A stretch of DNA of 64,000 nucleotides from Candidatus Pelagibacter sp. (lineage in GTDB: Bacteria; Pseudomonadota; Alphaproteobacteria; Paracaedibacterales; CAIOTO01). The translations under genes were made by a program, and so were the position numbers. The notes below the pieces were generated by a model that made no database searches, had not been told where the DNA came from, and saw only the letters and a program-made list of their open reading frames with translations. The stretch is from positions 183,156-247,155 of the forward strand of contig PNMQ01000004.1 of NCBI GenBank assembly GCA_013823725.1, read 5' to 3'. Positions 55,027 through 63,982 of this stretch are shown here, one piece after another. The stretch's first letter is position 1. Every line of letters begins with the position of its first letter.

Positions 55027-55913
55027 AGATAAATTTTAAGGTTATAAAAAAAACGAATGATCGTGGTTTGTATACGAAAAAGTGCCTTGTGTATTCTAAC
55101 GCTAATATTTTTTGAAGCAGGATTTTTTTGATGTTGTATGCTTTTTGTTTTTCTTATTTCTGAATCACCAAAAGTTTGATGAACCATGCGTGGATTTTCA
55201 ATCCCTAGAAATTTAAGGCCAAATTCCCATCCACGACTATAATATAGATCAATGGGGATATTAATAGGCAAAGCTTTTTCTAAGAGTTTTTTTGCTGCAT
55301 TGCGATTGAGGATATAAGCACCTGCATCGGTCATTTCTGTTAAATACACAGCAATCTCTTGCTTGTTTTGAAGTTTTTTTATGGTTAAAGGGTTGCCGCT
55401 ACGGTGAATTTCAAAAGTAACTATATCCCATAATTTTTTGTTTTGTATTAATTCTTGAATGATTAATTTCAATTTCTCTGGATCAAAAGAAACATCATCT
55501 TCAAAAACGATAGCGTATTCAGCATTAGACATCAAAAATTTTTCCCATGTTTTAATGTGACTTAACGAGCAGCCAATAGTCCCTTTTTTAGGCATGTCAC
55601 CCATAAATTTCAAATACTGGTTTTTGTCTACCTTTTCTTTAATATCATTTTCTTGTAATTGAGAACCATCCACAGCAGAAATACGCTTTGTTAGGAATCC
55701 TAATCGAAGAACGAGAGGATGAATTTTTTCAAATCGTTCTTTTGATTGGTCTAAATTGATAATAAAAACTTCTAGTGTGTCTGAAAAAGATACCTTCTCC
55801 TTTTCTAAAGAAATTTGATTTGTTTTTGTTTCATGTGAAACAAAATACCCGATGGGGTAAACGAGGATAGTTGCTAAAATGAAACTTAACATGTAGAGGT
55901 ATTTTTTTTTCAA
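55005..55913 (-). CDS. Glycosyltransferase family 25 protein (LPS type)
   Basis: GT25 enzymes transfer galactose or similar sugars to LPS core. After an N-terminal membrane anchor (about residues 5-23), motifs are EVFIINLDQSKERFEKI, GTIGCSLSHIKTWEKF and AIVFEDDVSFD, then MTDAGAYILNR near the end. 302 residues. Convergent with the GT10-like gene. Together with lpxB it fits an LPS-bearing surface. Confidence 0.88.
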   Translation of the reverse strand: MKKKYLYMLSFILATILVYPIGYFVSHETKTNQISLEKEKVSFSDTLEVFIINLDQSKERFEKIHPLVLRLGFLTKRISAVDGSQLQENDIKEKVDKNQYLKFMGDMPKKGTIGCSLSHIKTWEKFLMSNAEYAIVFEDDVSFDPEKLKLIIQELIQNKKLWDIVTFEIHRSGNPLTIKKLQNKQEIAVYLTEMTDAGAYILNRNAAKKLLEKALPINIPIDLYYSRGWEFGLKFLGIENPRMVHQTFGDSEIRKTKSIQHQKNPASKNISVRIHKALFRIQTTIIRFFYNLKIYLQFKVNN

Positions 55914-55952
55914 TTTTTACAACCAATAGAGGAGCTGATTATCTGAAGTATC

Positions 55953-56573
55953 TCAAATTTCGTTAATGTGTTCAATAGTTGGATGAATATCTTTATTTTT
56001 ACAGCAAACATACCTTAAAAAATATCCACTGATGACTGCTAAAAAGAAATGAACAAGAATGTGAGCATAGGGGGGGTATTTTACCAAAACATAAGCACAG
56101 CATAAAGCAGTACTAAATAGAGTTAAAATAATTTTTTTTAATCTATATTCATTGTAAAATTGATGAGTCGATATAATAATTCCACCCACAATGAACGCTG
56201 CAAGTATGTCGTAAATAGTGTGGTAATTTTTGAAAACAATACTGAATGCAATACTAAGGATGAAGATAACAAAAATCTTTGGTTGATGATGAATAGATAA
56301 GAATAGAATTCCATAAAAAACAACAGCTGCTTGCATGTGTCCGCTGGGTAGGGCGTATCCCTCCCCCAAATGTGGAAGTAAAGGTATTTTGAAAAATACT
56401 TTTAAAGCTATGTTAACGCACGTTGATATAGACAGAATGTGCAAAATTTTATTAACGTCAAAGAACTGTTTTTTGATAAGCAAAAATATCATAACGGCGC
56501 CATAGAACCATGGTTGATTGAATAACAGAATAATACTTAAAGTTAAATCTATGGTGCTAAACGCCAACATCAT
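55953..56573 (-). CDS. PAP2-family membrane phosphatase
   Basis: Integral membrane protein with six or so helices. The PAP2 signature is present in order: KIPLLP (basic/Pro part), LPSGHMQ and NYHTIYDILA (H-x3-D), which form the active site. Such enzymes remove phosphate from lipids (for example lipid carriers or lipid A). 206 residues. It overlaps the start region of truA by 17 bases, so it is cotranscribed with rpsT/truA. Confidence 0.78.
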   Translation of the reverse strand: MMLAFSTIDLTLSIILLFNQPWFYGAVMIFLLIKKQFFDVNKILHILSISTCVNIALKVFFKIPLLPHLGEGYALPSGHMQAAVVFYGILFLSIHHQPKIFVIFILSIAFSIVFKNYHTIYDILAAFIVGGIIISTHQFYNEYRLKKIILTLFSTALCCAYVLVKYPPYAHILVHFFLAVISGYFLRYVCCKNKDIHPTIEHINEI

Positions 56574-57405
56574 CTGTTTTAGACCAATTGGTGTTCAGTG
56601 GTGGAATTTTGTATTTATCCGAATAGATTGGGCCTAAAAATATTAGTGCTCCTGGTGGTGCAGTTGGCCCTGCAAATTTGCGATGTTTTTTTTCAAGAAT
56701 GACGGGGATATCTTCAGGTGAAAGTTTTCCCAATCCCACATGTGTTAATGTTCCAACCATTATTCTAATCTGATGATGTAAAAATGATTTGGATTGGACA
56801 TAACATTGAATAAGGCCTTGATGTTCTTTGATATCGAAGGCATCAATATTCCGTATAGCGCTTTTGGCCTGACATTGTTGATCTCTAAATGATTCAAAGT
56901 CGTGCCTACCAACCAAATACATGGCTGCTTTTTTCATTGCGTTTAAATTGAGAGGTTTGTTGATATGCCAAGCTGAACTAAATTGAACACGCCTTTCATA
57001 TTGTGTGTTAAGAATTTCATAAACGTAAGACCTGCTAACAGCGCTGAATCTGGCATGAAAGTCTGATGCAACCCTGCCCATCCATGTAATGGAAGATTCG
57101 TAAGGTCTTAGAAAGAAGTTGAGGCTGGATATTATTTTATGTGTGTTAAAAAGAATCGGTGAATCAAAGTGTGCCATTTGGCCGTAGGCATTAACACCTG
57201 TGTCTGTGCGTCCACTTCCTTCGATTAAAATGCGATTGTCGTCCCAATTGGTTGGAGCTAAAGGTTTTAGGATTATTTTTAAATGATTTTCTAAAACCTC
57301 TTGAACCGTAGGTTGGATTTGCTGTTTTTGCCAACCAAAAAAATGCTCCCCTTTGTATTCTATTCTAAACGCATAACGATATTTTATGGGAACGAAAGAA
57401 TTCAA
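56557..57405 (-). CDS. truA: tRNA pseudouridine(38-40) synthase TruA
   Basis: Modifies uridines in the anticodon arm of many tRNAs. Contains the active-site motif GSGRTDTGVNAYGQMAHF with catalytic Asp, and FHARFSAVSRSYVYEI and FLHHQIRIMVGTL. 282 residues. It follows rpsT by 17 bases on the same strand. Confidence 0.95.
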   Translation of the reverse strand: MNSFVPIKYRYAFRIEYKGEHFFGWQKQQIQPTVQEVLENHLKIILKPLAPTNWDDNRILIEGSGRTDTGVNAYGQMAHFDSPILFNTHKIISSLNFFLRPYESSITWMGRVASDFHARFSAVSRSYVYEILNTQYERRVQFSSAWHINKPLNLNAMKKAAMYLVGRHDFESFRDQQCQAKSAIRNIDAFDIKEHQGLIQCYVQSKSFLHHQIRIMVGTLTHVGLGKLSPEDIPVILEKKHRKFAGPTAPPGALIFLGPIYSDKYKIPPLNTNWSKTDDVGV

Positions 57406-57422
57406 AAGGGAGTCTTATCAAT

Positions 57423-57701
57423 TTAAGAAGTAGCGAGTGCTTTAATTTTTTTTGCTAAACGAGAAACTTTACGCATAGCTGTGTTTTTATGAACCAAGCC
57501 TTTTGTAACGCCTTTCATAATTTGTTTTTGACATTCACGGAATGCTGCAACCAAAACAGTTGTTTCTGCTTTTTGTGGTTGTTCAATCATATTTTCAACT
57601 TTTTTTGTAGTCGTACGAATCTTTGACACGCGATTACGGTTAACAAGTGTTTGACGTGCAATTTTACGTACACATTTTTCTGCGCTTTTATGTGAAGGCA
57701 T
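57423..57701 (-). CDS. rpsT: 30S ribosomal protein S20
   Basis: Binds the 5' domain of 16S rRNA during 30S assembly. The 92 residues open with the family start MPSHKSAEKCVRKIARQ (ATG at 57701; the frame extends four codons further, which I exclude because the S20 start is conserved) and are basic and helical. First gene of rpsT-truA-PAP2; a clear promoter lies upstream. Confidence 0.94.
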   Translation of the reverse strand: MPSHKSAEKCVRKIARQTLVNRNRVSKIRTTTKKVENMIEQPQKAETTVLVAAFRECQKQIMKGVTKGLVHKNTAMRKVSRLAKKIKALATS

Positions 57702-57731
57702 TTTTATTCCCAATTTTTCATATATAAACAG

Positions 57732-57760
57732 ATTATAGCAAAAATAAAATTTAAAATCAA
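57732..57760 (-). promoter_or_regulatory. Promoter of rpsT
   Basis: On the minus strand TTGATT and TATAAT are separated by exactly 17 bases, the best sigma-70-type promoter in the window. It ends about 30 bases before the rpsT ATG. Confidence 0.75.
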
Positions 57761-57883
57761 TTCATTCTGTTTGATTTTAAAAGGACTTGACCATTTTGTG
57801 AGAAGCTATTAAAAATCGGATAAAATTATGATATTCTTAATCATGTTTATGCAGTCTAATATAAAATATTTTTTTATAAACAC

Positions 57884-58762
57884 ATGAATTGCCTTAAAGC
57901 TCTTTTAGTAACAGTTCATTCAATGGAAAGAAAAATTATCGATGATGCTTTTGAAGCACCAAGATGGTGTATTAAGGTAATTCAATCTGATCAATTTTCC
58001 TTTGTTGATTTAGTGCATTACATGGATGCTGACTATGACTGGATATTTATTGATACTCATTTTGAAGAAGATAGTGTGCAGTATTTGAATCCAGATTATT
58101 TAATGCTTCATTTGCAAAAAAACACGATTCACAAAGGTTGTGGCATAATAGTTTTTAATAGTGTGGTTAGTGAATCCGTTGATTTTTCGAGGCAAATGTT
58201 TTTTTCGACGTTCGCACAAAGTATATATTCTGCATATTCAGATCCAGAATCATTTGCTTTTAGTCAGTCTGATATTTTATGTTCCACTGAATATAGAGGG
58301 GTAGTATATTTTCAGACACCTCTTTTGGCAAAAATTATGTCTCTCGTTTTGGCTAACCTTTCCAAAGATCCTGACCGACTTGAGCTTGGTTTATGGGAAA
58401 TGTTTATGAATGGTATAGAACATGGTAATTTAGGGATTGACCATGATTTAAAGAAAAATCAGGTTCATAGTGACAACATGGATGATCTAGTTCAGCATAG
58501 GTTAAAGGTTCGTGATTATAAAGATAGATTTGTTAATGCTAGTTACATCATTAATCCTAAAAGGGCGACCTTTGATATTAAAGATGAAGGTGATGGATTT
58601 GATTGGTTAAAATTTTGGGAAATCGATAATTCTCGTATGTTGGACAGATGCGGAAGAGGAATTGCTTTATCGCGCTTAATGGCTTTTGATCATATTACTT
58701 ATCTTGGAAAGGGGAATAATGTGATCTGTTCCTCTGATTTTGAGAAAGAAGATTTCGAATGA
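57884..58762 (+). CDS. HATPase-domain protein (RsbW-like) with degenerate receiver-like N terminus
   Basis: Residues about 165-285 carry a histidine-kinase-like ATPase fold: N box LGLWEMFMNGIEHGN, G1 box DIKDEGDGFDW and G2 box GRGIALSRLM. Such stand-alone domains act as anti-sigma or serine kinases. The first 120 residues look like a receiver fold (WIFIDTHFEED in the phospho-Asp position) but lack the full signature. No DHp histidine is present, so it is not a normal sensor kinase. 292 residues; overlaps the FliJ-like gene by ATGA. Confidence 0.7.
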   Translation: MNCLKALLVTVHSMERKIIDDAFEAPRWCIKVIQSDQFSFVDLVHYMDADYDWIFIDTHFEEDSVQYLNPDYLMLHLQKNTIHKGCGIIVFNSVVSESVDFSRQMFFSTFAQSIYSAYSDPESFAFSQSDILCSTEYRGVVYFQTPLLAKIMSLVLANLSKDPDRLELGLWEMFMNGIEHGNLGIDHDLKKNQVHSDNMDDLVQHRLKVRDYKDRFVNASYIINPKRATFDIKDEGDGFDWLKFWEIDNSRMLDRCGRGIALSRLMAFDHITYLGKGNNVICSSDFEKEDFE

Positions 58763-59205
58763 GTAAATCCCAACTAACAAATAAAATTAAAGCTTTAAGC
58801 CATTTATCGCGTGTTGAAAAGATGAAAATGAACGAGTGGATGGTTCAAAAAGCTGAAATAGTTCAAAAGATAAGTACTATTGATTTTAATATTCAAGAAA
58901 TTGAGAAAAAAATGAATGATGAAGGTCAACCTTCTCGTGAAACGATGCTTTACTTAGAAATTTATTCAAAATATATGGCACAAAAAAAAGAACAGCTTTG
59001 TATTGAGAAAAAAAATCTTGTTTTAGAGTTAGATAAAGCACAAGAAAATTTAATCCTGTATTTCACACAGCACAAGACACATGAAAACCTTCAGCAATAT
59101 ACTTTTGATGTATTAGATTTAACGATTCAAAAAGAACAAAGAGAAACCTTAGACGATATAGCGATGTTAGGTCATTCAAGAAAACAGAAAAGACTTGATT
59201 ACTGA
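58759..59205 (+). CDS. FliJ-like coiled-coil protein (candidate)
   Basis: The 148-residue all-helical product is a long coiled coil. Its plan, an antiparallel hairpin with a turn near MNDEGQPSRET and an end reading QKEQRETLDDIAM, resembles alphaproteobacterial FliJ (the C-terminal REQxELDxIAL block), an escort protein of the flagellar export ATPase. The identity rests on this pattern only. The ATG overlaps the upstream HATPase gene (ATGA). The gene ends seven bases into the convergent exported repeat gene. Confidence 0.45.
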   Translation: MSKSQLTNKIKALSHLSRVEKMKMNEWMVQKAEIVQKISTIDFNIQEIEKKMNDEGQPSRETMLYLEIYSKYMAQKKEQLCIEKKNLVLELDKAQENLILYFTQHKTHENLQQYTFDVLDLTIQKEQRETLDDIAMLGHSRKQKRLDY

Positions 59206-60821
59206 CTTTGGTCCTTCATTTCAGGCATCAAATTTAAAATGCTTTGGGTTTTTTCTTCTCCAAAAATGTTATTTTGTAGCATATTAACCAAATTAAGCCT
59301 GTAGTTGTTTCGTTCTTCAAGTGATACTTTTTCATCTTGTAGAACCTTTTTAAATAATTCAACACCGGTCATTAGAACGTTGTCAGAGCTTTCTGTAGGT
59401 TTGAGTAGACCTTGTATATAGTATCGCCCTAAAATCCAACGAGCCTGAGCAATAAAGGATGGATTTTGTTTGTCGTCATTAATAATGCTCTCTAGAATTT
59501 CTATAGCACGTTTCTGTGCTTCTTTTGCTGTTTGTTTAAAGTCGTTATTTACAAAATGTTCCACAATATTGATCTTGAAATCGTTCACCTGATCTTTTGG
59601 TACATTAAGATCTTGTAATAATTCATCAACAATACTTAAAGCTATAGAGCGGGATTCTGAAGGGGTTTTTTCAAAAGAATTTTGTAAATATAATTTAACG
59701 AGATTCCCCTTAAAAGCAAAACGATGCTTTTCTGTTAGCTGGGCTTGAGTTGTTGCTTCGTTGAATAACATCTTTGCTTTTTCTCGCGCTTCTGATGGTC
59801 TAACATCAAATGCATTCATTAAGTAGTTAGTCCCTATAAGCCATTTAATGTGTGCTGTTATTAAAGGAGATAAATTTTCAAATGACAAAGCGCTATTAAT
59901 GATTTGAAAGCGTCTTTCCATAATTTGTTTTGGGGATAAATTATCATTTGTATAAAACTGAACGTAATTAAACAATGCCATAATAGCTTTAGCTCTTAGG
60001 TCAGCTGGCATATTTTTATCTTTGGCCACATCTGAATAGATATTATAGGCTAATTTTATAGGCAACTTATCTGTTGCTTGAAAAAATCCTTTTAAGTATC
60101 CCATGGCAAGCTGCATTTTTGTACGGCCTACAGTTTCACTGTTTAGATTTTTGACTTTAAGATTTGTTTCTAATAATTCTTTGGCTTTTTTTAGTGCCTC
60201 TTCTTTAGGTAGGTCATAAAAACTTTTTTGGTATAGTTTGGACTGAAATCTACGTGCCCAAGCTTTCATGTCTTCTGAATATACAGAATCATTTAAAACT
60301 TCATTGACGAGAGTAAGAACCTGATTTTTTGACCGAGATATTACTTCTGGGTTTGTATTATTTTTAATAAGAGTGACATATATTTTTGCGGTGTTGATTT
60401 TTGCCCTTCCTCTTAAGTCAGAACTAACCGTATGATCTGCAACAATTAAGTCATATAATCTTATAGCTTCGTTTAGTGATTGCTCAAACGTAAAATGCAG
60501 GCGGTGGTTTCTATGATCATCTGCCGTTTTTAGTGCAGATAGAGCTAGATCATCATTGGGCATTTTGCCTATATTTTTTTTGATGGGTGCTTCATCATCA
60601 GAATTTTCACTTTTTCGTGTAGATGTGTTTTTGCTGGGTTTGTCTGATGCTTCATAGTCTACATCTGTATCTTTTTGAATATTTGAGATTTCTGAATCGT
60701 CAAATTCAAGATCTTCAGCTTTTTTTTGCCCCATTGTTTCCGAGCATTCTGATGAAGTGTAGAGTACTAAAGAGCTGTAGCAGCAAAATATTTTTAGAAA
60801 CTGACTAGCTTTTTTGTTCAT
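59199..60821 (-). CDS. Exported protein with about nine tandem helical repeats
   Basis: Not recognised. A signal peptide (1-27, ending near SSEC) precedes an acidic Ser/Asp-rich stretch; from about residue 115 to 530 come about nine repeats of 42-50 residues, each with a P-x-EA-x3-A start (PKEEALKKAKELLE, PSEAREKAKMLFNE, AKEAQKRAIEILES) and a Leu/Tyr helix end. These are TPR- or Sel1-like solenoids with a regular spacing. 540 residues. First of three exported genes on this strand reading leftward; the order suggests a joint function. Confidence 0.62.
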   Translation of the reverse strand: MNKKASQFLKIFCCYSSLVLYTSSECSETMGQKKAEDLEFDDSEISNIQKDTDVDYEASDKPSKNTSTRKSENSDDEAPIKKNIGKMPNDDLALSALKTADDHRNHRLHFTFEQSLNEAIRLYDLIVADHTVSSDLRGRAKINTAKIYVTLIKNNTNPEVISRSKNQVLTLVNEVLNDSVYSEDMKAWARRFQSKLYQKSFYDLPKEEALKKAKELLETNLKVKNLNSETVGRTKMQLAMGYLKGFFQATDKLPIKLAYNIYSDVAKDKNMPADLRAKAIMALFNYVQFYTNDNLSPKQIMERRFQIINSALSFENLSPLITAHIKWLIGTNYLMNAFDVRPSEAREKAKMLFNEATTQAQLTEKHRFAFKGNLVKLYLQNSFEKTPSESRSIALSIVDELLQDLNVPKDQVNDFKINIVEHFVNNDFKQTAKEAQKRAIEILESIINDDKQNPSFIAQARWILGRYYIQGLLKPTESSDNVLMTGVELFKKVLQDEKVSLEERNNYRLNLVNMLQNNIFGEEKTQSILNLMPEMKDQSQ

Positions 60822-60860
60822 TGTTGAACTCCATTATTTTGAGTTTTCATTATTTCTCTT

Positions 60861-62033
60861 TTAGTCATTAGGTTTATAATCTAAAGCGACTCTTGCGAAA
60901 CATACATTGTCTTGGTCAATGGGAAAGGGTAGCAAGCTATAATATTTTGAATCTCTTGTGCCTTCTTTATCTTTTCGTCCGCCATATTTAATTTCTTCGA
61001 TTTTACCTGTGCCCATTTTTTTAAAAAATGCTTCATAGTTTGGAAAATCGGTGTAGTGAATATTCGACACGGTTTTATCATCTTCTAGTTTTCCACCAGT
61101 TGGATCTTTGATAAAACCATTTTGAAAGTTTTTATCATTTGAAATGGCAAAGAAAAGTGAATCACTTACTTTAGTAACGCATACCACAGATTGACTTACA
61201 GGGATAGAGTTCAGTAGTGTTTTTTGATATTGGGTCATAACTTCTTGGCGTGATGGTACTTTTTCGTTTGGGCCAGCAGATGCTGCATCAGGTATGACAG
61301 GTGGGTTAGCTTTTATGTATTTTTCTACGGCTATTTCGATAAGGCGGCTATGTGGTATGCTATCTGACTCTGGATTTGGAGGCATTACAACTTTCTTGGC
61401 AGGGTCTGTTATGGGTGGTTGCGAGAATCGCGTGTAGCATATGTAGTCACCTGTTTGGTCTAAAGGAGATATATTGAATTGGTAATTTTGTATGCTTGTT
61501 GGTGATGAAGCCAAAACAATTTGGTGTGATGTTACATTGGGCCGTTCTGTTTTTGCTTCTTTAAATGCTTGTGATGCACTTACGTAAAACGTTGAGATGT
61601 TTCCTATATCTGCTTGATTGGTGATTAGCCCATCTTTGTGATCTTGTTTGGAGAGTCTATAATAATATGTCTTGATAGAATTAGCACCGTTTATGTTTTC
61701 TGTCTTTTCAATTTTTGTAACGCATTCAATTCCTTGATCTACGACTACTGAATTCATTATTGCTTTTATTATTTCTGCTGAGGTGATATTTGGATTTGTG
61801 TTTTTCATATCCACAATAATTTTTTGAATATCCATAGCAAAATATAATGGTGCTTTTGTTTGTTCTTTAGTTGAAGGTGCTGGTTGTGGGGGAGGTGAAG
61901 GTTGAATGTTCTCGCCTGTTTCACCTAGTGTGGTTTGTGTAAAAATAGCGACGCTAGATAAAACGCATCCCACATAAGTGAGTAATTTGTGGGTTTTAGT
62001 TATTGAAAATTTACTTTTTTGCATTTTTAACAT
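60861..62033 (-). CDS. Exported protein with two copies of a cysteine-bounded module
   Basis: Not recognised. After a signal peptide (about 1-37) and a Pro-rich linker, residues about 68-203 and 232-383 are copies of one module. Both read (IM)NS..V..-CVTK near the start (Cys104, Cys285) and end with ..D..-x-(IV)C(YF)-x-R (Cys199, Cys378), with about 93-95 residues between the cysteines. A disulfide per module is likely in the periplasm. The next gene shares the module. 390 residues. Confidence 0.6.
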   Translation of the reverse strand: MLKMQKSKFSITKTHKLLTYVGCVLSSVAIFTQTTLGETGENIQPSPPPQPAPSTKEQTKAPLYFAMDIQKIIVDMKNTNPNITSAEIIKAIMNSVVVDQGIECVTKIEKTENINGANSIKTYYYRLSKQDHKDGLITNQADIGNISTFYVSASQAFKEAKTERPNVTSHQIVLASSPTSIQNYQFNISPLDQTGDYICYTRFSQPPITDPAKKVVMPPNPESDSIPHSRLIEIAVEKYIKANPPVIPDAASAGPNEKVPSRQEVMTQYQKTLLNSIPVSQSVVCVTKVSDSLFFAISNDKNFQNGFIKDPTGGKLEDDKTVSNIHYTDFPNYEAFFKKMGTGKIEEIKYGGRKDKEGTRDSKYYSLLPFPIDQDNVCFARVALDYKPND

Positions 62034-62152
62034 CTTGATTTCAAAAGACTCTCAATTTAAAATGTTAGCAAAAAATATTTCATAATCTAATAAAATTATA
62101 TTTATTATATATCTTTTGGGTGATTAGTAAATCAATGGGTTGCAATTATACA

Positions 62153-63982
62153 TCAGATTCTTATGTCGTACTTGGAACTTTTAGATGTTTCACTATTAAT
62201 GATTCGAGGCATAGGTGTCGTATTATTTTGTGTCGATGTCTCTATCTTTAGTGATGGTGTATTATTGGTTTGAGGTAAGCTGATTTGTTGCTCCTTTATT
62301 TTTGGGGCATTTGTTATTGTTGGACTGTTTGTTTGAATTGCCGTATTACTTTGCTTTAGTGGTTTGAAAGCTTCTGGTGAATCGCTTTTTTGAGGCTGTG
62401 CAATGATTTGTTTTTGGGCTGAAGTTGAAATTGCTGTTGGTGTGCTTGCAGGTATTAGTATTGGGGCTTGTATTTCTGAAGGCTTAACATCATTTTTAGG
62501 TCCAGGAGTGTTGGAGAGCACTTCTGTTTTTCCAATTGTTGAATTTTTAATAAAATCATCTGAATTTGAATATAATATGTCTTGCGTAACACATATAGTA
62601 TCGCCAGGTATAACGGTTGTTCCAGTGTCTATGATCTTGCCCAAATAAACTTTTGCATTGCTTCCCTTTTTAATACTTTGAATGTAGTATGATTTTTTTG
62701 AAAAACTTTTATCAAAGAGTTGATTATATACATAGATTTCTCCAGCGTTTAGGCTTGGATTCTTTTTTTGAGGATTTTTAAAATCGAAGGTTATGAAATA
62801 AGGACCATTTCTAAAAATGCACAACGTTTCTTGAGTTGAGGAATTGTGACTTATCTTTTGAATATCTTGATATGTTGTTAGTAATGGATTATGAGTAAAA
62901 GTACCGCTAGAATCTTTTGGGTGTTTTGGTTGTTCTTGTTCGACATATGTAATGTTAGATAATATCTTTTTTGCTTGCTCTGTATTCATGCTGAATGAAT
63001 GTTTTGACCCTTTGTGTGTATATTCTATAGTATGAGGTGCTTCGGTTCCTTGAACATATATAAATGATAGAATTTGGCCTTTTTGATTTTGATGCTGTTC
63101 ATCTTCATCGCTATTTTTTCCAATAGTGCCAGTTTGTTCAATTTGATTTTTTGATTGAAACTCTTCAGATTTATTATTAGTAGTGGTTATATTATCTGAT
63201 CTTAGAGTTGTTTCTGTTTCCTTTTCTGTATTGATCGAAGAATCATTTGGATTTTTTTCAAGAAGCTTTTTTTCAAGATTTGCTAGTCTTTGTTCAAGAT
63301 TTTTGATGTGTTCAGAATTTTTATTTGATTTCCTGCGATTCTTTTTGCTGCGCTTCTCGTTTTTAATGACATCTATTTTTTGTTTTTCATTTTCATTTGA
63401 CATGGTTGGTGTTGACTCTGTCTGATTTTTTTTTTCCATTAACTCCTTGGTGTCATTTTTTTCCGAAATGTTTTTTTCTAAAAGCGCGTCGCTTGTCTTT
63501 TCTTCTGAAGTTATTGTTTTCTTACTTGTTTGTTCAGTAGAGTTTTCTAAAACATCAGTAGTTTCCCCTTCTTTTTCTGTTATCTTTGTTTCACTTTTTT
63601 CAATAGTTTCAGCACTTCTGTAAATTTGTTGATTCTCAGCAATTGGTTTTGTTTTAAGATCTTGTATAAATAAGTCTTTATCTGTAATGCTGCTTTGGCT
63701 TAAGATGTTTTGTGGTTGTTGTTTAGAGTATGGGATGAAGTTATGGGGAAACAATTTTTGATATGTTCCATCATAAAAGCCTTGCTCCGATAGAGAAGTT
63801 GGTTTTTTCTTTTTGATTCTATAGCCTTTTGAAGATAAATACCTTGTGTTTCTTTCAGTACTAAAAGCATCCTGATAATCTAGAACGTAAACGGTTGATA
63901 CGTATGTCGCCATTATAAGGAGCGATTTAAAAGCAGCCCTTATTTTTTTGGATTCTTTTTTTTTATTGATATGAAGAATCAC
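62153..63982 (-). CDS. Exported low-complexity protein with one copy of the cysteine-bounded module
   Basis: Not recognised. It starts with GTG at 63982 and a signal-like segment (SLLIMATYVSTVYVL), followed by a Glu/Lys/Thr/Ser-rich linker with a coiled-coil patch (NLEQRLANLEKKLLEK, near residue 228). Residues about 370-470 match the module of the neighbouring gene: TLCIF (Cys388), YFITFD, GEIYVYN and PGDTICVTQ (Cys464). After this comes a Thr/Pro/Ile-rich tail. 609 residues. The gene begins 18 bases before the window edge. Confidence 0.58.
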   Translation of the reverse strand: MILHINKKKESKKIRAAFKSLLIMATYVSTVYVLDYQDAFSTERNTRYLSSKGYRIKKKKPTSLSEQGFYDGTYQKLFPHNFIPYSKQQPQNILSQSSITDKDLFIQDLKTKPIAENQQIYRSAETIEKSETKITEKEGETTDVLENSTEQTSKKTITSEEKTSDALLEKNISEKNDTKELMEKKNQTESTPTMSNENEKQKIDVIKNEKRSKKNRRKSNKNSEHIKNLEQRLANLEKKLLEKNPNDSSINTEKETETTLRSDNITTTNNKSEEFQSKNQIEQTGTIGKNSDEDEQHQNQKGQILSFIYVQGTEAPHTIEYTHKGSKHSFSMNTEQAKKILSNITYVEQEQPKHPKDSSGTFTHNPLLTTYQDIQKISHNSSTQETLCIFRNGPYFITFDFKNPQKKNPSLNAGEIYVYNQLFDKSFSKKSYYIQSIKKGSNAKVYLGKIIDTGTTVIPGDTICVTQDILYSNSDDFIKNSTIGKTEVLSNTPGPKNDVKPSEIQAPILIPASTPTAISTSAQKQIIAQPQKSDSPEAFKPLKQSNTAIQTNSPTITNAPKIKEQQISLPQTNNTPSLKIETSTQNNTTPMPRIINSETSKSSKYDIRI

